Below the pieces are notes generated by a model. The model was not told the DNA's origin. It saw only the letters and a program-made list of their open reading frames with translations, and made no database searches. DNA of 64,000 nt from Acholoe squamosa (Eukaryota; Annelida; Polychaeta; Phyllodocida; Polynoidae): NCBI GenBank assembly GCA_949317995.1, contig OX439035.1:1714681-1778680 (forward strand), in the 5' to 3' direction. This document shows positions 36,190 to 49,193 of the stretch, piece by piece. Both the position numbers and the translations under genes were made by a program. Positions within the stretch are counted from its first letter, which is position 1; every line of letters begins with the position of its first letter.

Positions 36190-37360
36190 GGCCTAGTGCA
36201 TTAATGCATCATGGTAGTGCATCACTGCATCATGGTACAGTGCATCAGTGCATCATGGTACAGTGCATTAATGCATCATGGTACAGTGCATCACTGCATC
36301 ATGGTACAGTGCATTAATGCATCATGGTACAGTGCATCAGTGCATCATGGTACAGTGCATCACTGCATCATGGTACAGTGCATTAATGCATCATGGTACA
36401 ATGCATCATGGTACAATGCATCATGGTACAGTGCATCATGGTACAGTGCATCATGGTACAGTGCATCATGGTACAGTGCATCATGGTACAATGCATCATG
36501 GTACAATGCATCATGGTACAGTGCATCATGGTACAGTGCATCATGGTACAGTGCATCATGGTACAGTGCATCATGGTACAGTGCATCATGATACAGTGCA
36601 TCATGGTACAGTGCATCATGGTACAGTGCATCAGTGCATCATGGTACAGTGCATCAGTGCATCATGGTACAGTGCATCAGTGCATCATGGTACAGTGCAT
36701 CATGGTACAGTGCATCATGGTACAGTGCATCATGGTACAGTGCATCATGGTACAGTGCATCATGGTACAGTGCATCATGGTACAGTGCATCATGGTACAG
36801 TGCATCATGGTACAGTGCATCATGGTACAGTGCATCATGGTACAATGCATCATGGTACAGTGCATCATGGTACAGTGCATCATGGTACAGTGGAGTTGAT
36901 GCAAAAAGGGTCAGCATGATGCACCAATGATGTATCATACATGATGCACCAATGAAGTATCATACATGATGCACCAATGATGTATCATACATGATGCACC
37001 AATGAAGTATCATACATGATGCACCAATGAAGTATCATGCTGACTGAGGACCTGGAGGTATCATGGTCAGCATGATGCACCAATGATGTATCATACATGA
37101 TGCACCAATGAAGTATCATACATGATGCACCAATGATGTATCATACATGATGCACCAATGAAGTATCATACATGATGCACCAATGAAGTATCATGCTGAC
37201 TGAGGACCTGGAGGTATCATGGTCAGCATGATGCACCAATGATGCATCGTACATGATGCACCAATGATACATCATACATGATGCACCAATGATACATCAT
37301 ACATGATGCACCAATGATACTTTATGCATGATACACCAAAAGTGCATCATGCTGACCTAT
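36190..37360. repeat. 15-bp then 25-bp tandem arrays grown from a piggyBac-like MITE
   Basis: 36190-36893 consists mainly of the 15-bp unit gcatcatggtacagt (30-bp variants carry an extra catta or cagtgc insert). 36910-37360 consists of catgatgcaccaatgaagta-type 25-bp units with a higher-order spacer (ctgactgaggacctggaggt) repeated at about 37030 and 37190. The words gcattaatgcatcatgg and catgatgcaccaatgaagt are those of the TTAA-flanked MITEs at 21660, 31519 and 46266. Confidence 0.93.
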
Positions 37361-37476
37361 TGTTACACTGGTTGTTACCTGGTGACGTGTGTTTACACCT
37401 TGTGTAGTGGTAACTAAGGCAGGTATAACTATTGTCACAGACCACCCCGGGGAGACTGGTCACCAGATGGCCAGGG

Positions 37477-37478
<2 letters not shown>

Positions 37479-37524
<46 letters not shown>
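37479..37524. repeat. (GT)n microsatellite
   Basis: About 46 bp of GT dinucleotides. Confidence 0.96.
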
Positions 37525-37527
<3 letters not shown>

Positions 37528-37529
37528 AG

Positions 37530-37835
37530 GCATCTTTACATGATGACCAATGGGCATGATGCTTTAATGCATCAGCGGCCCTTAAAGGGATAACGGTCAC
37601 GGGATAACGGTTTATGATGCATTCACACATCGCTACCATTTAACGCCATGATACCAGAATGCATCCCTGGAGACTCACCAGGACTGCATTCATGCATCAT
37701 GCAAGCACCATGGGGGGTCATCATGATGCACAAATGAAGTGCTGCATGGTAGGCAAACTCGCCAGCACTTCATTGGTGCATCATGCTGACCAGTGGGTGT
37801 GATGTACCCCGCAATAGTGGTACTTGGAGGGTTCA
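37530..37835. mobile_element. Degenerate piggyBac-like MITE pieces
   Basis: catcagcggcccttaaaggg near 37570-37590 matches a right end, and 37660-37830 carries the interior agtgctgcatgg...gccagcacttcattggtgca palindrome. TTAA borders are lost. It abuts the arrays derived from the same family. Confidence 0.6.
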
Positions 37836-37963
37836 TGTACTTACCCCACCATTTATGACCATGTGACACAATATGGTTTATGACATGGCTAATATTTAGT
37901 TACCATCTTTATCCACTCAGTAATCATATAATTACTGTAAGGTATATTCTGTAAGACCTCACA

Positions 37964-39003
37964 TATAAGCTGCTCCTACATATATCAGTACCAGCAACCT
38001 ATGCCGCACCTGGGGTTTATTCACGTCTGGTCTCTGAAGGCATATAAGCTGCTCCTACATATATCAGTACCAGCAACCTATGCCGCACCTGGGGTTTAAT
38101 CACGTCTGGGTCTCTGAAGGCATATAAGCTGCTCCTACATATATCAGTACCAGCAACCTATGCCGCACCTGGGGTTTAATCACGTCTGGGTCTCTGAAGG
38201 CATATAAGCTGCTCCTACATATATCAGTACCAGCAACCTATGCCCCACCTGGGGTTTAAACACGTCTGGGTCTCTGATGGCATATAAGCTGCTCCTACAT
38301 ATATCAGTACCAGCAACCTATGCCCCACCTGGGGTTTAATCACGTCTGGGTCTCTGAAGGCATATAAGCTGCTCCTACATATATCAGTACCAGCAACCTA
38401 TGCCGCACCTGGGGTTTAATCACGTCTGGTCTCTGAAAGCATATAAGCTGCTCCTACATATATCAGTACCAGCAACCTATGCCGCACCTGGGGTTTAATC
38501 ACGTCTGGTCTCTGAAGGCATATAAGCTGCTCCTACATATATCAGTACCAGCAACCTATGCCGCACCTGGGGTTTAATCACGTCTGGGTCTCTGAAGGCA
38601 TATAAGCTGCTCCTACATATATCAGTACCAGCAACCTATGCCGCACCTGGGGTTTAATCACGTCTGGGTCTCTGAAGGCATATAAGCTGCTCCTACATAT
38701 ATCAGTACCAGCAACCTATGCCGCACCTGGGGTTTAAACACGTCTGGGTCTCTGAAGGCATATAAGCTGCTCCTACATATATCAGTACCAGCAACCTATG
38801 CCGCACCTGGGGTTTAATCACGTCTGGGTCTCTGAAGGCATATAAGCTGCTCCTACATATATCAGTACCAGCAACCTATGCCGCACCTGGGGTTTAATCA
38901 CGTCTGGGTCTCTGAAAGCATATAAGCTGCTCCTACATATATCAGTACCAGCAACCTATGCCCCACCTGGGGTTTAATCACGTCTGGGTCTCTGAAGGCA
39001 AAC
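37964..39003. repeat. 80-bp tandem array
   Basis: About 13 units of 79-80 bp (catataagctgctcctacat, atatcagtaccagcaaccta, tgccgcacctggggtttaat, cacgtctgggtctctgaagg) with very few substitutions. Confidence 0.97.
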
Positions 39004-39059
39004 CTATGCACTGGATTGAGCTGAAATAACTAATTTACAGGTGACTCGTACATATGTAC

Positions 39060-39835
39060 AACTAGTTTTGGGGTGAAACGTGTGCTATAGCGCGAGTCAC
39101 AGTTAGGCCCCTGTGACCTCACAGAGCTGTAACCTGCGGGCAAACATTGCCTACACGTGGTCAGGTAGATACGCCATGAATATATTCTTAGATAAAGATA
39201 TCAAAGATGCTCTTACATTCAACATGTGTCATTTGTTAGATAATTCAGTATTTTACATTCAGAATAATTCCCAAAGACATGATTAGCATGTATATATGTA
39301 AACTGCACGTGGATGAGAAATAGTCACCTTACCCTAAATGTACCCATAGGTCAACCCAGTACATTGGTTTGTTTGCCCACAGAGACCCATAAATAGTAAT
39401 AATTAGTAACTGTAACTCACGCTATGGAACAGTGCAATAGCGTGAGTCATAGCTATTGCTACATCATAGGGTGGTTAGTTGCGGGCAAACATTGCCAACA
39501 CGTGGTCAGACAGCTATACCATGAGAAGGAATCTCTCTAAATATTCCATTTTATTGGATGATACACTGTTAGACAAATATACAAGGACCCCTGTAGGTAC
39601 ATTTCATGTGGAAAAGGACGACGTAGAGATGGAATCCCCTTGTAATTTGAGATAATCACCAATGGGAGATATATTCGTCTTACCTGACATACATCCATGG
39701 GTTAAATTCAGTACATTGGTTTGTTTGCCCAGAGAGACCCATAAATAGTAACAATTAGGAAGTATAACTCACGCTATAACTACCTAAACAATGTTTGTTA
39801 GCAGCTAACCACCCTGTAACGTAGCAGGGGCCTAA
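39060..39835. mobile_element. Two adjacent copies of a MITE with AGCGTGAGT termini
   Basis: Blocks of about 360 bp at 39070-39433 and 39436-39780 share gcgggcaaacattgcc, cacgtggtca and cattggtttgtttgccca, and each is bounded by tagcgtgagt/actcacgcta in inverted orientation. The outermost cagttaggcccctg near 39100 is inverted near 39825, suggesting nesting. Confidence 0.7.
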
Positions 39836-41754
39836 CTGTAATTGGTCCTATAGAACCTTTCTCTAAGTGCCCAAACTATGCCCCCAAATGTACAGCATTG
39901 CTTGGGGGAACCAAAGTGAACAATTGGGTAATTATAGCAATGTCTACACCAATTAAATGGAATTTACAAGACTGTTAGTATGCTAAGTACAGGGTAGTTA
40001 GAATCCAGACATTTAAACCTATAGATACCAAAATAACAGTATCTGTGGTATAAGCAGGCGATACTAGGAGCGCCTTATACACGAGGCATTAGGAAGTAGG
40101 TATCCCTGCACTAATACAGAAGAGTTATTTGCCAGGGGTGATCTCTTTATCCTGTAGTCAGGAAAAGTCTTTCTAAAAGGCTGTATATCTCCTGGCTATA
40201 TCATGTGTGTGTCACAGTATAGCAGTAAAAAAAAACAGAAAGCACAAAGCTAATAGATATATACATAGGGGCAAACACATACGGGTAGTTTAATCATGGA
40301 TGTGACATGATTTCAACACAGGTCCTCATAGGTCATAGACTCGGCGTTATAAAGTGAAATAATTTCAAATTTGTAAAATCTAAGCTTTGTGGGTTTGTTT
40401 CTATCGTCATATGTCAGAACTTATTTCATTGCTGTATACCTGGGATGGATACTTACCCTTTACTTGAAATAGACTGGAGACATTAATGTGATTAAAATAG
40501 GACGAGGGCTATTTTTGAGTAGACCTACTTTCACGGCCCAAATAAACGTGAATGTAAATAGCTCAATATGCATCGCAGGTTTTATATTTAGTATATATTG
40601 AGGATTGCCTCACCTGGGTGGTAACAAAAAGCCGGGGCTGGCCATGACGTGGCCAGGTATTCTCTGGACGCAGTTCATCTGTCACCCACTGGGAACAATT
40701 CTGACACCCAACTCTATCCATGGCAACGTTTTCTCCTTAACCACTTCTTCTTAGATACAGAGGGACCATTTCCTAGTTACACACTACTTGTCCTTGGTGT
40801 ATACTGCATCTCCTTAGTTACAGACTACCTCTCCTTGGTTACAGACCTGTTTGGTTGTTATAGCTCAGTGCAAAGTTGCGTTTCTCATGTTGCTATCTAA
40901 GCTGGCTATTAGGATGTTATCTGAGAACATACAGTGATGTCCTTCTCCGGGGTCCTTCTCCAAGGTAGAGCCATCCGCCCCAGTGGTCTGTCCTTAAACC
41001 ACTGTGGTTCTGACATGGTGGTGGTGGTGGTCAGACTACTGGTAAATATATGTGTAATAGACTCCTATCATAACCCGTAGGGTGGTAGCTAGGCCCCCAT
41101 CCTCTGGCCATGTTGGCGGTGTGGTACTAGATATGTGATATGAGATATGTTTTCACATAGTGGCTATCCTATGGTGGCTATCGTATGGTGCTGTAGAAGT
41201 GTCTGTGTCACAGTCTACCTCTTATTATAATGATTTCATTCAGCTAACTGAGGTCACGTGCTAATCACAGCACGTCATGTGACCTAGGGTGTAGACATGG
41301 TTGGCTGGTTCCCGTATCTACCTCTATGTTTGCCCCCTGCATGGGGCAACTGATGTATGGAGGCTGTCTACCAACCATATAGGGGACAACCCCCGGGGGA
41401 CAAACGTAGCATCCACAGGGCGCAGCCATTACTTACACTGGTACTGGTGAAATGTAACATATAGTACTGCTAACAACTAATCTGACGGCTGCTAGTCACA
41501 TGTTAATGTTCCAGCGGTGAATGGTGAATTATTTCATTGGTCTACCTTCTCTCCCACCTGCTGGTTCCTGTATATAAGATATTATTAACTCCTGAAGGTG
41601 TACAACATCCGGGTCCTGAAGCTGTAGATTAGGGACCCTGAGTGTGCTTGGTTATAGGTGGTAACTAAGGAGTTTGATACACAATGTGAAGGGTCACATG
41701 TGTGTGGTGGATGTGGGCTGTATTAGTCCTAGATCTACCAATTACATGCCCCCA
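39836..41754. other. Intergenic stretch
   Basis: No recognisable gene. An 83-codon plus ORF at 40649-40900 contains repeated ccttggttacagac phrases and no domain. Nothing else is supported. Confidence 0.45.
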
Positions 41755-42535
41755 TGGCTGACAGAGAGGGGGGGAGGCACTTCCTAGATCTATAATTCAC
41801 AGACCCCCATGGCCGGAGGAGGGGGGCACTTCCTAGATCTACCACTCACAGACCCCCATGGCCAGAGGAGGGGGAAACTTCCTAGATCTACCACTCACAG
41901 ACCCCCATGGCCGGAGGAGGGGGCACTTCCTAGATCTACCACTCACAGACCCCCATGGCCAGAGGAGGGGGGCACTTCCTAGATCTACCACTTACAGACC
42001 CCCATGGCAGGAGGAGGGGAGCACTTCCTAGATCTACCACTCACAGACCCCCATGGCCGGAGGAGGGGGGCACTTCCTAGTTCTACCACTCACGGACCCC
42101 CATGGCCAGAGGAGGGGGGCACTTCCTAGATCTACCACTCACAGACCCCCATGGCCACAGGAGGGGGGCACTTCCTAGATCTACCACTCACAGACCCCCA
42201 TGGCCGGAGGAGGGGAGCACTTCCTAGTTCTACCACTCACGGACCCCCATGGCCGGAGGAGGGGGGCACTTCCTAGTTCTACCACTCACGGACCCCCATG
42301 GCCGGAGGAGGGGGGCACTTCCTAGATCTACCACTCACAGACCCCCATGGCCGGAGGAGGGGGGCACTTCCTAGATCTACCACTCACAGACCCCCATGGC
42401 CGGAGGAGGGGGGCACTTCCTAGATCTACCACTCACAGACCCCCATGGCCGGAGGAGGGGGCACTTCCTAGATCTACCACTCACAGACCCCCATGGCCGG
42501 AGGAGGGGGCACTTCCTAGATCTACTCATAGACCC
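41755..42535. repeat. 49-bp tandem array
   Basis: About 16 units of 48-49 bp (gacccccatggccggaggag, gggggcacttcctagatcta, ccactcaca). Length varies by one G. Confidence 0.96.
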
Positions 42536-42670
42536 CCATATACTGTTGTTTTGGTTTGTCCCCCCTGCTGTATCTCCATTGAATAGGGTATTATTTGGAG
42601 TTGATGTATAGAATGGAGATGTACAGTGCCCCCCCCCCCACCCCTGGACCCCTATGGCACCATTATACTG

Positions 42671-42672
<2 letters not shown>

Positions 42673-42712
<40 letters not shown>
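42673..42712. repeat. (CA)n microsatellite
   Basis: About 40 bp of CA dinucleotides. Confidence 0.96.
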
Positions 42713-42715
<3 letters not shown>

Positions 42716-43261
42716 GAGTGTGATATATCCTATATCTACATCAGTCTATGAGAATTATACAGCTGAGGCGGAGGGTGGTGATATGGTAGGGAGGGGGGGG
42801 GGTACTTGACACTGCCACCATGTCACCATGGCTACACTCCATCTCTCACATCCAGGAGGCCGTTTCATCCAATAAATACGGAGGTTCGTATTTGAAAATA
42901 CTGAAGTCTGTATTTGCAAATACAGATGTCCAGACTTGAGTTTTAGGTGGTTTATTTTAGATACAGAAGGGGTATAGCGCAGGTGGTGTTCAAATATGGA
43001 CATGAAATTGAGCTTTTGATGTACATATTTATTGAATAAATGCAATTAAATGACTTTTTGTAAATTATGTTTTTTCATCGTTTTTTTTTTTCAATGTTCA
43101 GAAAGTTTCATGAAAGTTTGTAAAACGGTTTGTTTGCCATCGGCTGTCTATATATCCAGCAATAAAAGGGCCTATACTTAACAAATTATGACTATACCCT
43201 CCGTATTGTACCAACATTTCCAAAGAAATACAATCGAAATTTCAATTAAGTTTTCACTTAT

Positions 43262-45580
43262 GAAATATTGCCTGACACATCTATCATGATGGTCCTCACA
43301 GATACATGTCTAATCAAGCACCAATCCTGACACATCTATCATGATGCATGGTCCTCACATATACATGTCTAATCAAGCACCAATCCTGACACATCTATCA
43401 TGGTGCATGGTACTCACAGATACATGTCTAATCAAGCACCAATCCTGACACATCTATCATGACGCATGGTCCTCACAGATACATGTCTAATCAAGCACCA
43501 ATCCTGACACATCTATCATGATGGTCCTCACATATACATGTCTAATCAAGCACTGATCCTGACACATCTATCATGATGGTCCTCACAGATACATGTCTAA
43601 TCAAGCACCAATCCTGACACATCTATCACGATGCATGGTCCTCACAGATACATGTCTAATCAAGCACCAATCCTGACACATCTATCATGGTGCATTGTCC
43701 TCACAGATACATGTCTAATCAAGCACCAATCCTGACACATCTATCATGGTGCATGGTCCTCACCGATACATGTCTAATCAAGCACCAATCCTGACACATC
43801 TATCATGGTGCATGGTCCTCACAGATACATGTCTAATCAAGCACCAATCCTGACACATCTATCATGATGCATGGTCCTCACAGATACATGTCTAGTCAAG
43901 CACCAATCCTGACACATCTATCACGATGATCCTCACAGATACATGTCTAATCAAGCACCAATCCTGACACATCTATCATGGTGCCTGGTCCTCACAGATA
44001 TATGTCTAATCAAGCACCAATCCTGACACATCTATCATGATGGTACTCACATATACATGTCTAATCAAGCACCAATCCTGACACATCTATCACGATGCAT
44101 GGTACTCACAGATACATGTCTTATCAAGCACCAATCCTGACACATCTATCATGGTGCCTGGTACTCAAACATACATGTCTAATCAAGCACCAATCCTGAC
44201 ACATCTATCATGATGGTCCTCACAGATACATGTCTAATCAAGCACCAATCCTGACACATCTATCATGGTGCCTGGTCCTCACAGATACATGTCTATCCAA
44301 GCACCAGTCCTGACACATCTATCATGGTGGTCCTCACAGATACATGTCTAATCAAGCACCGATCCTGACACATCTATCATGATGCATGGTCCTCACAGAT
44401 ACATGTCTAATCAAGCACCAATCCTGACACATCTATCATGATGCATGGTCCTCACAGATACATGTCTAATCAAGCACCGATCCTGACACATCTATCACGA
44501 TGATCCTCACAGATACATGTCTAATCAAGCACCGATCCTGACACATCTATCATGATGCATGGTCCTCACAGATACATGTCTAATCAAGCACCAATCCTGA
44601 CACATCTATCATGATGGTCCTCACAGATACATGTCTAATCAAGCACCGATCCTGACACATCTATCATGATGGTACTCACATATAGATGTCTTATCAAGCA
44701 CCAATCCTGACACATCTATCATGATGGTACTCACAGATACATGTCTAATCAAGCACCAATCCTGACACATCTATCATGATGGTCCTCACAGATACATGTC
44801 TAATCAAGCACCAATCCTGACACATCTATCATGATGGTCCTCACAGATACATGTCTAATCAAGCACCAATCCTGACACATCTATCATGGTGCCTGGTCCT
44901 CACAGATACATGTCTAATCAAGCACCAATCCTGACACATCTATCATGATGGTCCTCACAGATACATGTCTAATCAAGCACCAATCCTGACACATCTATCA
45001 TGGTGGTCCTCACAGATACATGTCTAATCAAGCACCAATCCTGACACATCTATCATGGTGGTCCTCACAGATACATGTCTGATCAAGCACCAATCCTGAC
45101 ACATCTATCACGATGGTCCTCACATATAGATGTCTAATCAAGCACCAATCCTGACACATCTATCATGGTGCCTGGTCCTCACAGATACATGTCTAATCAA
45201 GCACCAATCCTGACACATCTATCATGGTGGTCCTCACAGATACATGTCTAATCAAGCACCAACCCTGACACATCTATCATGACGCATGGTATTCACAGAT
45301 ACATGTCTAACCAAGCAACAATCCTGACACATCTATCATGACGCATGGTATTCACAGATACATGTCTAACCAAGCACCAATCCTGACACATCTATCATGA
45401 TGCATGGTCCTCACAGATACATGTCTAATCAAGCACCAATCCTGACACATCTATCATGACGCATGGTATTCACAGATACATGTCTAACCAAGCACCAATC
45501 CTGACACATCTATCACGATGGTCCTCACAGATACATGTCTAATCAAGCACCAATCCTGACACATCTATCATGATGCATGG
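43262..45580. repeat. 2.3 kb array of 55-59-bp units
   Basis: About 40 units of cctgacacatctatcatgat, (gcat)ggtcctcacagatacatg, tctaatcaagcaccaat. Two length classes arise from presence or absence of gcat/gcct. Many units are identical. Confidence 0.96.
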
Positions 45581-45659
45581 TAGCAGTATAGTATGTATCG
45601 GAACGGGACTATAGTTAAGTACTGTTTATTACTCACTCGACCTGCAGCCAATCAGAGGC

Positions 45660-45770
45660 CTCCATTTGGTCACGTGACCTGTGACGTCACAAGGGGGCGT
45701 GGCCTCATTTGCATAATAGGCCACGCCCCCTTGACCTATGACGTCACAGGTGACTTTGACCTCATTTGTA
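45660..45770. repeat. Inverted repeat with CRE palindromes
   Basis: cacgtgacctgtgacgtcac followed by aagggggcgtggcc is mirrored after a short loop (atttgcataata) by ggccacgccccctt and gacctatgacgtcacaggtg. Each arm holds a perfect TGACGTCA, and the loop holds the octamer-like ATTTGCAT. It could be a MITE or a regulatory palindrome. Confidence 0.7.
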
Positions 45771-46265
45771 TAATAGACCGGGTTTTTTTTAGACCACAAG
45801 TTGAAATTGATACTCCTATTGGTTTCTCCATAGAATATAGGATTCTACTCTCTATGGTTTCTCTTTAGAAAACATCTGTAAATAGTCTTTTAATGAATTG
45901 AGGTCTTTTTGTTTTAACAACCCTGCTTTAAAGAAAAATTCACTGAAGTATAAAACCAATTTATCAGTTGTATGTAAGTAGACATACCCTTTTATTAGTA
46001 TAAAGAGGTGTGGGTTATTATGTAAATGGGGGTGTGACTAAAAAATAGTTTGTTTTTTTAAGGCAAGCTAGAAGCTTTCAAAAAAAAAATTGGGACTTTT
46101 ATTTTATTTATTAACTAACTAAATGTTAGTTGAAATTAGATCACCAAAGATGAGATGGTCCTACAGACATAGCGTTGTATTATCATAAGTTTTGGGGATA
46201 CAGATCTTTCCTCAGTTGTGAGATAGAAAGTTTCAGCTAAATTTGTTATATATGTGTTTCCATGT

Positions 46266-46531
46266 TTAACCCAATAAAGGCAGCTGATGCAGGAGTGCAT
46301 CATGGCCATTGGTTGTCATGATGCACATCAAATGAAGTGCTGGGGAGACCGCTCACCAGCACTTCATTGGAGCATCATGCCGACCCTACGTGGTTAACAC
46401 ATTTATTCCCGGAGAGTCGGCATGATGCTCCAATGAAGTGCTGGCGAGCAGTCTTGGCAGCACTTCATTGGCGCATCATGACGACCAATGGGCATGATGC
46501 ATTAATACATCAGAGGCCTTTAAAGGGTTAA
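46266..46531. mobile_element. piggyBac-like MITE, copy 3
   Basis: TTAACCCAATAAAGGC...CTTTAAAGGGTTAA, with the interior agtgctggggagaccgctca/ccagcacttcattgg palindrome shared with 21660 and 31519. Confidence 0.85.
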
Positions 46532-46966
46532 ACATGTGCTCCTGATGATTTGAACTTACTTTGTTGGAGCGCATTTTACACAATTCGCCACTTTTGATAG
46601 CTTCCACGAACTTTGTTATTGTTGCTTGGTTAGGCCAAGAAAAAATAAAGTTGTGTTTCCAGTAACATGACTTGAAATGGCAGGGTCGGTAGGTCGTTTT
46701 TGTTTGTTTGTTTTTTTAATTTTTTTTTTACATTTACATAGGAAATGTTTCTGTTTAAAATGTATAGATCTATATATGGGCCAAATTTTTGAAAGTGGTA
46801 CTTTTGGCTCTGACAAAGCAAAAACAGTGAAACACAAATTAAGTTAAAACAACTTAATTACATTCAAAGGGCAATGTCTTGGCTCCGTAAAAACTCCTGA
46901 CATACGCAGCAACTCCTAGTTGGTCCGTTTTTTATAAGCGTTCCAAGATAATCTGTTGTTATTTGT

Positions 46967-48572
46967 GTTACTCCCTGCTTGAAATTCAGAGACCCACTGG
47001 ATATACCTCTTAACTATATGCTAGTGACTCCTAAATCCATTCATAACATCTACTAGTAAGTATGTATCACGATTCCAAAGATGAATATGTTCCTTCAAAA
47101 ACTTTTCCAGATATTGCATATTGAACTTTTGTCATTAACTGATTTTTCTGAGAATTTTTTTTTAAAACCCTAATTTTCATCTAGCTTTGTCAAAAGTTGT
47201 CAATTATTCACCAAAATCCATCTATATTAACTTCAATATGTATACTTTAATATGCAACTACCATCTGTTCCATATCTAGCAGTAGTTTGTGATAGAACTG
47301 GTCACAAGTTGGGCCCCAATTTGAGCAGGGAGTAACGCGTAACTCCCTGCTCAAAATTAAATCTTCCTAAATAGGTTAGGGGACTCCATAACAAGCAAAT
47401 GAAACAGTAGTATGTGGAGTTTGATGGATATTCCGTGAAAAAATTACAACATTTTCCTATTGCGTGTTACTCTCTGCTCAAAATTCAAATTCCACCATTG
47501 ATTGGGTTAGTGGGGCTAAATAACTGCATGTAGGTAACATATGACACATATTTTGAATAAGTGAGAGGTGCATCTATCATAAAAGCCACCAAAAACAGTA
47601 ATCTTAACAATATTAGGGACATGAGATGTGAAAAAGTGGGAAAGATCTTTGGGTCCGATGCAGATTTTTGGAATTTCCACACTCAAACAGACAATTAAAT
47701 TATTGGGATCATAACCAAATACTCCAGGAAGATGCAGGAGTGTATAATCTATTATCAGGATATCATATATACACATTTTGATAACTGAGGGACAGGAGAG
47801 TGAGATTTAGCGGCATAATCTATTTTTGAGCAGGGAGTAACACACATTGGGCCCAGGCATTCGACATGCTTCAACCCCATATAATGCCCAGTCATTTAGA
47901 AACAGTGGCAAAATTCCACCACTCCCCGATGGACAACATGGGTTTTCGTCAAAATAAAAGCATTTGGACCCCAACAAAGTACATCAGCATGTGCCCTAGG
48001 CCTTTCTACATCTTATTACAGTGAAATTTTGGCTGATCCCCTACCTTTTTTTTTGCTGTAGGAATAACTATTGTCAGTAAAATTGGACAAAAACTGCATC
48101 AAACGATAGCCGGAAGTGTCCTTGTTATGATTCGAAAAGACCTATATGGATGCGCCATGAGAGGGATGCCAGAGACCTCATCTGGTTTAGCGCCAAAGAA
48201 CTTAGAATTTTAAGCAGAGAGTAACACCCAATCATATTTTATGGTCTACAAATAACACAATGAGTCAATATGGGATAAATTTTTGTTCATGATTAATTAG
48301 GAGGTGCCAATACACTATGCAAAGCAAATATTTACTGTATGGAAGCAGTAGAATTTGATTCATTAACCAAAATGTTAAATGTTACTCCCTGCTCAAAAAT
48401 GTGTATGCAAATACACTTTAAGCCCAGGACTAAAAAATATCGGGTGCGGCCGCAAATTTTTTCATACCATATAAATCCCTCAAATGTCCCTGAAAATTAA
48501 GTGTAACATGGATGGTAGAAACAGAATATTTCATTGGTATTTTGAGGTTTATTTTTGGGCAGAGAGTAACAT
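46967..48572. mobile_element. Nested MITE cluster with GTTACTCCCTGCTCAAAATT termini
   Basis: The 16-20-bp motif occurs eight times, plus at 46967, 47339, 47465 and 48381, minus at about 47321, 47826, 48212 and 48556. Plus and minus copies pair as terminal inverted repeats of about 370 bp (46967-47336), 377 bp (47465-47841) and 192 bp (48381-48572), with 47339-48229 as an outer pair around the second. No ORF. Confidence 0.65.
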
Positions 48573-49007
48573 AATGCTGCCTTTATTCAGTATGAAGGGC
48601 GAGAAAAAAAATCTATCATGTACATCAGGTTAAAACCCTTTGGATCTCAGAGTTAACATATGTATTGAATTCTAAAAAGTGATTTTTAGGGGGTTTGTAC
48701 AGTATAAGCAGTATGTGGGGGGTGTGAAAATTGTATTTTTTCAGCAAAGTACACACTTTTTGGTCTTTTTTCAACTCTGTAGACCCATAACTCAAAAATA
48801 TTATGGTCGTTTTCGCTAAAGTTTACACTCATTTGAAAGCTTAAGATGTTTTCTCTTGAATGAAACCAAAATGCACCAGGCAAGTGCATAGGTGTTGACC
48901 CTATTGGTAGGTAAAGCTTAAAACCCTGTAAAATGCTAAAAGTACCATTTTCAAAATTTCGGCCCATATGTATTTGTGTATATACTACTTACATGATACA
49001 CTCTTAC

Positions 49008-49193
49008 CTTTTTAATGGTGATCTCGGGTGATATGGACCTTGTCTCTTGAAAGTTGAAGTCATAAGCAAGGTCAGAGCCCAGAAGGGGTTTCTCGACACC
49101 ATCTCGATAATGACGAACTCTAACGCCAGTGCCCAGCAAATGAGTGTGGAATATAATACCGAAAACATGGATCTCAGGTAGTGCTCCCATTGC
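49008..49193 (-). CDS. Single exon of a DBH/MOXD1-like copper monooxygenase
   Basis: A 186-bp, 62-codon phase 0-0 exon, acceptor ctggttggcag, donor AAG|GTAAGA. It encodes AMGALPEIHVFGIIFHTHLL, then GTGVRVRHYRDGVEKPLL and ...AYDFNFQETRSISPEITIKK. The IHVF...HTH-L-G...R-DG...FNFQE pattern is that of the copper type II, ascorbate-dependent monooxygenase C-terminal domain (dopamine beta-hydroxylase, MOXD1, PHM). The HTH pair corresponds to the two CuM histidine ligands, both kept. The wording is closer to MOXD1 than to DBH (my judgement). Exons with the CuM methionine or the CuH histidines were not found on either side, so this is either one exon of a gene with unrecognised neighbours or an isolated relic; intact splice sites and frame favour a real exon. 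Confidence 0.83.

Noticed and set aside
36211-36938. Several ORFs on both strands (up to 213 codons) of MVQCI/HHGT-type repeats
   Set aside because: A 15-bp tandem unit without stops opens several frames on both strands; no sign of coding constraint.
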